From Streptomyces musisoli (GTDB lineage Bacteria > Actinomycetota > Actinomycetes > Streptomycetales > Streptomycetaceae): a stretch of DNA of 64,000 nucleotides. A program made the position numbers and the translations under genes. The stretch is from the NCBI RefSeq assembly GCF_016741855.1, contig NZ_JAERRH010000014.1, forward strand, positions 62,001 to 126,000, given 5' to 3'. The notes beneath the pieces were generated by a model. The model was not told the origin of the DNA and ran no database searches. It worked only from the letters and a program-made list of their open reading frames with translations. Positions 1-6,988 of the stretch are shown here, piece by piece. Every line of letters starts with the position of its first letter. The first letter of the stretch is position 1.

Positions 1-1217
1 CGGTTGCCGGCCGACACGAAGGTGGACACGCCGGTGACGCCCGTCACCCCGCCGCCGCGCCGGTGCAGCCGGGACAGCAGGGCGATGCCGATGGCACCGG
101 ACTGGGCGAACAGCCCGATGCGGCCGGGGCGTGGCATCTCGGGGGCGAGGGAGGCGTTCAGCCGGACGTCGGGGGCGGTGTTGACGATTCCGAAGGCGTT
201 CGGGCCGATGGTCCGCATGCCGTACGCGCGTGCGGCCCGGACGAGGGCCCGCTGCCGTTCGCGCCCCTCGGGACCGCTCTCGGCGTATCCGGCGGAGAGC
301 ACGACCAGCCCCTGGACGCCGTGTTCGCCGCACTCGGCGACCACGGCGGGCACGTGCTCGGCCGGTACGGCGACGACGGCGAGGTCCACGTGCCCGTCGA
401 TGTCCCGCACCGAGCGGTACGCGGGCACCCCGTCGACCTCCTCGAGGTCCTTAGGGAAGGCCTTGTTCACGGCGTGCAGCCGGCCCGGGTAGCCGGCGTC
501 GCGGATGTTGCCGAGGACGCTGCGGCCGACGCCGCCGGGAGCGCGGCCGACGCCGACGACCGCGACGGAGCCGGGCGCGAGGAGCCGCCGTACCGAGCGG
601 GCCTCGGCGCGCTGCTCCCGGGCGCGCTGCACGGCGAGGGAGCGGTCGGTGGGTTCGAGGCCGAACTCCAGGCGCACGACGCCGTCCTCGAAGCTGCGCT
701 TCTGGGTGTAGCCGGCGTCCGTGAACACCTTGATCATCTTGTTGTTGGCGGGCAGCACCTCGGCGGCGAAGCGGCGGATGCCGCGCTCGCGCGCGACGGC
801 GGCGATGTGCTCCAGCAGGGCGGAGGCGACACCGCGGCCCTGATGGGCGTCCTGCACCAGGAAGGCGACCTCGGCCTCGTCGGCGGGCGCGGAGGCGGGC
901 ATTCCGTCGGTGCCGATGCGGTCGTAGCGTACGGTGGCGATGAACTCGCCGCCGACGGTGGCGGCGAGCCCCACCCGGTCCACGAAGTCGTGGTGCGTGA
1001 AGCGGTGGACGTCCTTGGCGGAGAGCCGTGGGTACGGCGCGAAGAAGCGGTAGTACTTCGACTCGTCCGAGACCTGCTCGTAGAAACTGACCAGGCGGTC
1101 GGCGTCATCGACGGTGATGGGCCTGATGCGTGCGGTGCCGCCGTCGCGCAGCACCACGTCCGCCTCCCAGTGGGCGGGGTAGTGGTGCCGGTCCTGCCGG
1201 TCCGCCGAGGTCTGCAT
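1..1217 (-). CDS. patA: GNAT / acyl-CoA synthetase-like protein acetyltransferase (PatA type), 3' end outside window
   Basis: Predicted cytoplasmic protein lysine acetyltransferase that would use acetyl-CoA to modify metabolic enzymes such as acyl-CoA synthetases. About 405 codons are visible from the ATG at 1217; the protein continues past the left edge. Residues about 20-165 form a GNAT domain with the acetyl-CoA loop QDAHQGRGVASALLEH and the following NNKMIKVFTDAGYT helix. From about residue 185 an NDP-forming acyl-CoA synthetase CoA-binding domain begins (LLAPGSVAVVGVGR, later IGPNAFGIVN and LFAQSGAIG). The GNAT-first order is the reverse of Salmonella Pat and matches what is known for Streptomyces lividans PatA; the name rests on that comparison. 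Divergent from ptsH with a 177-bp gap. Confidence 0.88.
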   Translation of the reverse strand, partial: MQTSADRQDRHHYPAHWEADVVLRDGGTARIRPITVDDADRLVSFYEQVSDESKYYRFFAPYPRLSAKDVHRFTHHDFVDRVGLAATVGGEFIATVRYDRIGTDGMPASAPADEAEVAFLVQDAHQGRGVASALLEHIAAVARERGIRRFAAEVLPANNKMIKVFTDAGYTQKRSFEDGVVRLEFGLEPTDRSLAVQRAREQRAEARSVRRLLAPGSVAVVGVGRAPGGVGRSVLGNIRDAGYPGRLHAVNKAFPKDLEEVDGVPAYRSVRDIDGHVDLAVVAVPAEHVPAVVAECGEHGVQGLVVLSAGYAESGPEGRERQRALVRAARAYGMRTIGPNAFGIVNTAPDVRLNASLAPEMPRPGRIGLFAQSGAIGIALLSRLHRRGGGVTGVTGVSTFVSAGN

Positions 1218-1394
1218 GGCCCCCAGAGTACGGCTCGCGTACGACAACGGCGCGAGGCAGTCTGTGGGGGACGGAGAGCCGGACCGAGGCCGCGGTCCGG
1301 CGCCGCACCGGGCGGGACGGAGGTCCCTCCCGGGCATGCTCCACGATGTGGGAAACTGGTCTAGACAACCCTGAGCACTGAAGGGCAGCAACAC

Positions 1395-1676
1395 ATGGCT
1401 GAGCGCCGCGTCAACGTCGGCTGGGCCGAGGGTCTCCACGCCCGCCCCGCCTCCATCTTCGTCCGAGCCGCCACGGCCACAGGCGTCCCGGTGACGATCG
1501 CCAAGGCCGGGGGCAACCCCGTCAACGCGGCCTCCATGCTGGCCGTCCTGGGTCTGGGCGCCCAGGGTGGCGAGGAGATCGTCCTCGCCTCCGACGCCGA
1601 GGGCGCGGACGCCGCCCTCGACCGTCTGGCCAGGCTGGTCTCCGAGGGCCTGGAAGAGCTGCCCGAGACCGTCTGA
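1395..1676 (+). CDS. ptsH: HPr phosphocarrier protein of the PTS
   Basis: 93-residue HPr, the small phosphocarrier that accepts phosphate from enzyme I and passes it to sugar-specific EIIA domains. The active-site motif GLHARPA is present with the phosphorylatable His15. Ser47 in NAASMLAVL lies where the regulatory serine of Firmicute HPr sits, but actinobacteria are not generally known to use HPr kinase. Length is typical for the family. A GC-rich hairpin follows the stop, so it is probably transcribed alone. No enzyme I or EII genes are in the window. Confidence 0.95.
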   Translation: MAERRVNVGWAEGLHARPASIFVRAATATGVPVTIAKAGGNPVNAASMLAVLGLGAQGGEEIVLASDAEGADAALDRLARLVSEGLEELPETV

Positions 1677-1689
1677 GCAGTACCCGGGG

Positions 1690-1720
1690 AGCCGCGCCGT
1701 CCGCACCGGACGGCGCGGCT
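1690..1720 (+). terminator. Rho-independent-like hairpin after ptsH
   Basis: Perfect 14-bp stem (AGCCGCGCCGTCCG and its complement) with a 3-nt loop, 14 bp past the ptsH stop, followed by a short T-containing run. Typical Streptomyces terminator without a long T tract. Confidence 0.8.
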
Positions 1721-1867
1721 TCCGCGTTTTCCCGGCCGGCCGAATTCACCGCGGGCACCCGCCGCTCGAAAACTGCCGGAATTCAGGATTCACGGCACGA
1801 GAAAGCAGCGGAAAAGCGCCCCGAACGCGCTCCGCCGAATAACTCTTCTTTGTATACGGTGCCCTTG

Positions 1868-2554
1868 TTAATACCGCGGGCCGGACGTGTTTACGGCGTG
1901 TTGCGAAGTCCTCACACGGTTCGCGGCACCGGTGAAGCGCAGCCGGTGCGCCCCCGTCGCACGCTCGGCGTGCAGCGCCGTGAGCGCCCGCGCGCGTTCG
2001 CCGTCGCCGCGTGCCACCGCGTCCACGATCGCGCCGTGCTCCGCCCAGGAGTCCACCGGGCTCGGCGGGGCCTGCACCACGTACATCCAGGCGATCTTGT
2101 GCCGCAGCTGGGTCAGCATCGAGGTCAGCGAGGGGCTGCCGGAGGCCTGGGCGAGCGTTTCGTGGAACCAGCCGCCCAGCGAGCGCAGATCGTCGCTGCT
2201 GCCCCTCCTGGCCCGCTCCTGACCCAGCCTGACCAGCCCTCGGAGCACCTTCAGATGGGCCTCGGTGCGCCGCTCGGCGGCCCGCGCGGCGCCCAGCGGC
2301 TCCAGCAGCATCCGCATCTCCAGCACGTCGGCGGCCTCCCGCTCGGTCGGCTCGGCCACGCACGCGCCCGCGTGCCGGCGCGTCACCACGAAGCCCTCGG
2401 CCTCCAGCGTGCGCAGCGCCTCGCGCACGGGAACGCGCGAGACGCCGTAGCGGCGGGCCAGCAGTTCCTCGGTGAGGCGGCTGCCGCGCTCGTGGACGCC
2501 GGCGACGATGTCGTCCCGGACCGCGGTACACACCGAGTGCGCCGGAATACGCAT
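1868..2554 (-). CDS. GntR-family transcriptional regulator (FCD/FadR subfamily)
   Basis: 228-residue DNA-binding regulator. The N-terminal winged helix-turn-helix (about residues 8-75) carries the GntR signature: SRLTEELLARRYGVSRVPVR, then EALRTLEAEGFV. The remaining all-helical part (about 85-215) fits an FCD ligand-binding domain with metal-liganding histidines (WFHETLAQASG, LTALHAERATG). The start is fixed by a good GGAGGTC ribosome-binding site 7 bp upstream of the ATG at 2554. No obvious target gene is adjacent: ptsH converges with it and the peptidase gene lies upstream, transcribed the same way. Its ligand cannot be named; FCD proteins usually bind organic acids. Confidence 0.88.
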   Translation of the reverse strand: MRIPAHSVCTAVRDDIVAGVHERGSRLTEELLARRYGVSRVPVREALRTLEAEGFVVTRRHAGACVAEPTEREAADVLEMRMLLEPLGAARAAERRTEAHLKVLRGLVRLGQERARRGSSDDLRSLGGWFHETLAQASGSPSLTSMLTQLRHKIAWMYVVQAPPSPVDSWAEHGAIVDAVARGDGERARALTALHAERATGAHRLRFTGAANRVRTSQHAVNTSGPRY

Positions 2555-2703
2555 GACCGACCTCCGCCTTACTCCCCGTGAAACGTCACGACGGACGTGT
2601 GTTCCGTGACTCTATTCCAAAGAGCCGGAATTTCCGACGGCGAGGGCTAATCCATGGATATTTTTTGGACAGCGGGTCCGGTGGACACCGGGAAAAAGGC
2701 GAA

Positions 2704-2728
2704 AGCCCCGGCTCGGTGAGCCGGGGCT
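2704..2728 (-). terminator. Hairpin terminator of the M23 peptidase gene
   Basis: 10-bp perfect stem (AGCCCCGGCT / AGCCGGGGCT) with a 5-nt loop, 23 bp beyond the peptidase stop codon on the minus strand. Confidence 0.75.
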
Positions 2729-2750
2729 TCGAAGGACCGTGCGCCGCGCG

Positions 2751-3506
2751 TCAGATGCCCACGCCGTGGTTGCGGAGGTAGGCGACGGGGTCGACGTCGG
2801 AACCGTAGTCGGGGGTGGTCCGCGCCTCGAAGTGGAGGTGCGGGCCGGTCACGTTGCCCGTGGCGCCGGACAGGCCGATCTGCTGGCCCGGGACGACCTT
2901 CTGGCCCACCGTGACGGCGATGGAGGACAGGTGTCCGTACTGGGTGTACATGCCGTCGGCCATCCGGATCACGATCTGGTTGCCGTACGCGCCGCCCCAG
3001 CCCGTGGAGACGACCGTGCCGGAGCCGACCGCGTGGACGGTCGTGCCGCTGGCCGCGTGGAAGTCGATGCCGGTGTGCGAGCCGGAGGACCACAGGGAGC
3101 TGCTGGCCTGGTAGCCCGTGGACACGTAGGAGTGCGCGATGGGGGCGGTGAAGGCGTTCAGCCGCTTGCGCTCGGCCTCGCGGGCGGCGCGGGCCTTGGC
3201 CACGCGTATCTCCTCGGCCCGCTTGGCGGCCGCCTTCGCCGCGGCCTCCTCGGCCGCCTTCTGGTCGGCGGCCTGCTGCTGGGCGGCGGCCTGCGCGTCG
3301 ATCTGCTCGGCGACGTCGTCGGTCGCGGCGAGGACCGGGACGAGGCCGGTCTGCTCCGTGGAGTTCTCCGCGGCGAGCGCCGGGGAGGCGGCGAGGGTGC
3401 CGATCACGCCGGTGGTGGTGAGGGCCGCGACGCCGGCCGCCTGAGCGGTGGTCCGCTTGACCCGGCCGGGCTTGCGGTGCTTCCCGGTGGCGCACATGAA
3501 CGCCAT
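2751..3506 (-). CDS. Secreted M23-family metallopeptidase (LytM-like peptidoglycan endopeptidase)
   Basis: 251-residue exported cell-wall hydrolase expected to cut peptide cross-links in peptidoglycan. An N-terminal basic stretch and hydrophobic core ending near SPALAAENS form a signal peptide (about 1-46). Residues about 63-115 are Ala/Lys/Glu-rich and probably coiled-coil. The C-terminal LytM domain has the zinc ligands of the family: SHTGIDFHA (H and D) and GPHLHFEAR (HxH). The upstream leader is a recognisable c-di-AMP riboswitch, which places it with the Streptomyces wall hydrolases controlled by that nucleotide. Start ATG at 3506 chosen; the ATG three codons later is possible. Confidence 0.93.
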   Translation of the reverse strand: MAFMCATGKHRKPGRVKRTTAQAAGVAALTTTGVIGTLAASPALAAENSTEQTGLVPVLAATDDVAEQIDAQAAAQQQAADQKAAEEAAAKAAAKRAEEIRVAKARAAREAERKRLNAFTAPIAHSYVSTGYQASSSLWSSGSHTGIDFHAASGTTVHAVGSGTVVSTGWGGAYGNQIVIRMADGMYTQYGHLSSIAVTVGQKVVPGQQIGLSGATGNVTGPHLHFEARTTPDYGSDVDPVAYLRNHGVGI

Positions 3507-3527
3507 GAAGTGGCTGGTCCTTTCCTT

Positions 3528-3712
3528 CCCTCTCGCCTACCGGGTTAGCTGACGGGTTCGGAGCAGGAAGGTCTCCTACGGGCCCCCTCGCTGGCGCGCG
3601 GGCGTCCGATTCACCCCAGGGACGGTGGGTCCCCGGCTCCCCTGGCTCGCGCCGTACGGGGACTCGGCGATCGCTGTCCGGTGCCGCGGGCGCGGCGCAC
3701 TGCCTGACGAAC
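3528..3712 (-). promoter_or_regulatory. ydaO-yuaA (cyclic di-AMP) riboswitch upstream of the M23 peptidase
   Basis: Read on the minus strand, the untranslated leader contains the conserved blocks of the actinobacterial ydaO class in order: GATCGCCGAG, GGGGACCCA, GGGGTGAATCGG, GTAGGAGACCTTCC, then GCTCCGAACCCGTCAGCTAA and CCGGTAGGCGAGAG just before the start. The same leader precedes rpfA and other wall-hydrolase genes in Streptomyces. In this class, c-di-AMP binding lowers downstream expression, linking wall cleavage to nucleotide signalling and osmotic state. The edges are approximate because they were set from the conserved blocks. Confidence 0.9.
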
Positions 3713-3841
3713 AGCCCGGATGACGCTACGGGGGCCCGCTTTCAATCCTCAAACGGATCCGCCCTTTTGTAGCGCATCCCACAGGGCAGACAGGCAACCT
3801 CCGCCCCAAAACGGGCATCTGGAGGAAAGAGTGGAACAGCA

Positions 3842-3875
3842 GGGGCCCTGACGACCCGTAGGTCGTCAGGGCCCC
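3842..3875 (-). terminator. Terminator of the M16 peptidase operon
   Basis: Perfect 15-bp stem (GGGGCCCTGACGACC and complement) with a CGTA loop, 14 bp past the stop codon of the second M16 gene. It also separates that operon from the riboswitch promoter region. Confidence 0.85.
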
Positions 3876-3889
3876 GCGCGCGTGTGACG

Positions 3890-5278
3890 TTACTCGGCCG
3901 CCACCACGGTCACTTCACCGATGCCGAGCGCCTCGACCGGTGCCTTGATCTGAGAGGCGTCACCGACGAGGACGGCCACCAGACGGTCCACCGGGAAGGC
4001 GTTGACGACGGCCGCGGTGGCCTCCACCGTGCCCGTGGCGGCCATCTGCCGGTACAGCGTCGCCTGGAAGTCGTCGGGCAGGTGCTGCTCGACCTGGTCG
4101 GCCAGCGTGCTCGCCACGGCCGCCGCGGTCTCGTACTTCAGCGGTGCCACACCGACGAGGTTCTGCACGGCGACGTCCCGCTCTGCGTCGGTCAGGCCGT
4201 CCGCCGCGACGGTGCGCAGCACCTTCCACAGGTCGTCCAGCGCCGGGCCCGTGTTCGGCGTGTCGACGGAGCCGCTGATGGCGAGCATCGCCGCGCCCGT
4301 GCCGTCCGGGGCGGACCGCAGGACCTGCCCGAAGGCCCGCACGCCGTAGGTGTAGCCCTTCTCCTCGCGCAGGACGCGGTCCAGGCGGGAGGTGAGGGTG
4401 CCGCCCAGGCAGTACGTGCCGAGCACCTGGGCGGGCCAAACGCGGTCGTGCCGGTCGGGGCCGACGCGGCCGATGAGCAGCTGCGTCTGCACGGCGCCGG
4501 GCCGGTCCACGATGACCACGCGTCCGGTGTCGTCGGCGGTCACCGGCGGCACCGGCCGGGGCTCGCCCGGCGTGCCGGTCCAGGCGCCCAGGGTCTCGCC
4601 GAGCAGCGCGTCCAGGTCGACGCCGGTCAGGTCGCCGACGACGACCACGGTGGCCGTGGCGGGCCGCACATGGCGGTCGTAGAAGGCGCGCACGGCGCCG
4701 GCGTCGATCTTCTCGACGGTCTCCTCGGTGCCCTGGCGGGGCCGGGACATGCGCGAGGCCGCCGGGAACAGCTCCTTGGACAGCTCCTTGGCGGCCCGGC
4801 GGGAGGGGTTGGCCAGCTCGTGCGGGATCTCGTCCAGACGGTTGCGCACCAGCCGCTCGACCTCGCTCTCGGCGAAGGCGGGCGCGCGCAGGGCGTCGGC
4901 GAGCAGGCCGAGTCCCTTGGCCAGGCGGGAGGCCGGGACCTCCAGGCTGATGCGGACGCCGGGGTGGTCGGCGTGCGCGTCGAGCGTGGCGCCCGCGCGT
5001 TCCAGCTCGGCGGCGAACTCCTCGGCGGAGTGCCGGTCGGTGCCCTCCGAGAAGGCCCGCGCCATGATCGTGCCGACGCCGTCCAGGCCGGCCGGCTCCG
5101 CGTCCAGCGGCGCGTCCAGCAGCACCTCCACGGCGACGACCTGCTGGCCGGGGCGGTGGCAGCGCAGCACGGTCAGGCCGTTGTCGAGCGTGCCGCGCTC
5201 GGGGGCCGGGAACGCCCAGGGCTTGGCCTCGCCGGCCTGCGGCTGGGGGTGGAACTCCATGGTGGCGAGCTCGGTCAC
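3890..5278 (-). CDS. M16-family peptidase, non-catalytic partner subunit
   Basis: 462-residue M16 (pitrilysin/processing-peptidase-like) protein with two M16 halves. The zinc motif HxxEH is absent; the equivalent region reads TIMARAFSEGTDRHSAEEF. It retains the C-terminal Arg/Tyr-type motif GYTYGVRAFG that non-catalytic subunits use to hold substrate. The GTG start at 5278 overlaps the stop of the preceding gene (GTGA), giving translational coupling. The upstream gene has the intact zinc site, so the two most likely form a heterodimer like mitochondrial MPP alpha/beta. The substrate is unknown. Confidence 0.9.
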   Translation of the reverse strand: MTELATMEFHPQPQAGEAKPWAFPAPERGTLDNGLTVLRCHRPGQQVVAVEVLLDAPLDAEPAGLDGVGTIMARAFSEGTDRHSAEEFAAELERAGATLDAHADHPGVRISLEVPASRLAKGLGLLADALRAPAFAESEVERLVRNRLDEIPHELANPSRRAAKELSKELFPAASRMSRPRQGTEETVEKIDAGAVRAFYDRHVRPATATVVVVGDLTGVDLDALLGETLGAWTGTPGEPRPVPPVTADDTGRVVIVDRPGAVQTQLLIGRVGPDRHDRVWPAQVLGTYCLGGTLTSRLDRVLREEKGYTYGVRAFGQVLRSAPDGTGAAMLAISGSVDTPNTGPALDDLWKVLRTVAADGLTDAERDVAVQNLVGVAPLKYETAAAVASTLADQVEQHLPDDFQATLYRQMAATGTVEATAAVVNAFPVDRLVAVLVGDASQIKAPVEALGIGEVTVVAAE

Positions 5279-6672
5279 TTGGCCGTCTCCTCGTCGTTCT
5301 CGTTGCCGGCCTCTACGGTCGCTTCGCGCTCCGGGTCCTCGGGGATCCGGGCGTCCTCGACGGTCTCCGGGGACTTGGGCTCGTAGACGAGGACCGCGCG
5401 GTTGTCGGGCCGCAGGCGGGCCTTGGCGACCTCCTGGACCTCCTGCGGGGTCACCTCCAGGACCCGCTTCACGGCGGTCAGGGCGAGCTGCGGGTCGCCG
5501 AACAGAACGGCGTACCGGCACAGTTCGTCGGCGCGGCCGGAGACCGTGCCGAGCCGGTCCAGCCACTCGCGCTCCAGCTGGGCCTGGGCGCGCTCCATCT
5601 CCTCGGGCGTGGGGCCCTCCTCGGCGAAGCGGGCCAGTTCCTCGTCGATGGCGGCCTCGATGACCGGCACCTCGACGTCGCCGGAGGTCTTCACGTCCAG
5701 CCAGCCCATGGAGGGTGCGCCGGCCAGGCGCAGCAGGCCGAAGCCGGCGGCGACGGCCGTACGGTCGCGGCGCACCAGCCGGTTGTAGAGACGGGAGGAC
5801 TCGCCGCCGCCGAGGACGGTCAGGGCGAGGTCGGCCGCGTCGCACGCGCGCGTGCCGTCGTGCGGGAGCCGGTAGGCGGCCATCAGGGCGCGCGCCGGGA
5901 CCTCCTCGACGACGACCTCGCGCTTCTGCTCGCCGATGACGTCCGGCAGGGAGCCGTCGCGGGGCGCGGGCTTGCCGTCGTGGGAGGCGATGGAGCCGAA
6001 GTACTTCTCGATCCAGGCGAGGGTCTGCTCGGGGTCGATGTCGCCGACTACGGAGAGCACGGCGTTGTTCGGCGCGTAGTAGGTGCGGAAGAACTGGCGG
6101 GCGTCCTCCAGGGTGGCCGCGTCCAGGTCCGCCATCGAGCCGATCGGCGTGTGGTGGTACGGGTGGCCCTGCGGGTAGGACAGGGCGGTCAGCTTCTCGA
6201 AGGCGGTGCCGTACGGCACGTTGTCGTAGCGCTGGCGGCGCTCGTTCTTGACGACGTCCCGCTGGTTCTCCATGGACTCGTCGTCCAGGGCGGCCAGCAG
6301 GGAGCCCATGCGGTCGGCCTCCAGCCAGAGCGCGAGCTCCAGCTGGTGGGCGGGCATGGTCTCGAAGTAGTTGGTGCGCTCGAAGCTGGTGGTGCCGTTC
6401 AGCGAGCCGCCGGCGCCCTGCACCAGCTCGAAGTGCCCGTTGCCCTTGACCTGCGCGGAGCCCTGGAACATCAAGTGCTCGAAAAGGTGAGCAAGGCCGG
6501 TGCGCCCCTTGACTTCGTGGCGTGAACCCACGTCGTACCAGAGGCAGACCGCCGCCACCGGGGTCAGGTGGTCCTCGGAGAGCACCACGCGCAGACCGTT
6601 GGCCAGGCGGTGCTCGGTCGCTGTCAGGCCCCCGGAGCCTGCCTCGGCTGTGGTCGTGTGACCCATGGGCAT
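5275..6672 (-). CDS. M16-family zinc metallopeptidase, catalytic subunit
   Basis: 465-residue zinc peptidase. The inverted zinc motif HLFEH lies at residues 62-66 in GLAHLFEHLMFQG. A downstream acidic helix (VVKNERRQRYDN) supplies the third ligand. The second half carries the usual substrate-binding M16 domain. The start is ATG 6672, six bases after GAAGGG; ATGs at 6678 and 6666 are alternatives. It is the first gene of a two-gene operon with overlapping stop and start, and divergent from parC. There is no signal peptide, so it is probably cytoplasmic. Confidence 0.92.
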   Translation of the reverse strand: MPMGHTTTAEAGSGGLTATEHRLANGLRVVLSEDHLTPVAAVCLWYDVGSRHEVKGRTGLAHLFEHLMFQGSAQVKGNGHFELVQGAGGSLNGTTSFERTNYFETMPAHQLELALWLEADRMGSLLAALDDESMENQRDVVKNERRQRYDNVPYGTAFEKLTALSYPQGHPYHHTPIGSMADLDAATLEDARQFFRTYYAPNNAVLSVVGDIDPEQTLAWIEKYFGSIASHDGKPAPRDGSLPDVIGEQKREVVVEEVPARALMAAYRLPHDGTRACDAADLALTVLGGGESSRLYNRLVRRDRTAVAAGFGLLRLAGAPSMGWLDVKTSGDVEVPVIEAAIDEELARFAEEGPTPEEMERAQAQLEREWLDRLGTVSGRADELCRYAVLFGDPQLALTAVKRVLEVTPQEVQEVAKARLRPDNRAVLVYEPKSPETVEDARIPEDPEREATVEAGNENDEETAK

Positions 6673-6988
6673 GTACATCCCTTCGCGAGCGGATGCGGTT
6701 GTGAAAACCGCGGATTTCCTGCCGTTCCTGCCACTGTATGCAAAGCGTGCGGGGGCTCGGCGAAGTTCCCGCGGGCCGTACGCCCAGAGCGGATCGCGTA
6801 GCCTGCGTCCGGCCCTCTGCGGACGCCCTCCGGCGCGGGGCGGGTCCGTGGAGACCGGGTCGTGGCCCGGGTTGTCAGTGCCGCGGTCCACAATGGTCCG
6901 CGACAGATCCGTCAATCGCTTCAGCAAGAGCGAGCCGGAGGGTGCGCGCCCCCTCGGTGAGCGACCAGATCAGGAGGAGCCGGCAGCG

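Noticed and set aside
63..1364. Long + strand open frame opposite the acetyltransferase gene
   Set aside because: Shadow of the minus-strand gene: Gly/Val/Asp/Arg-rich translation, no ribosome-binding site, no domain.
3884..5386. 500-codon + strand frame opposite the M16 peptidase genes
   Set aside because: Antisense shadow; the minus-strand frame holds the M16 motifs.
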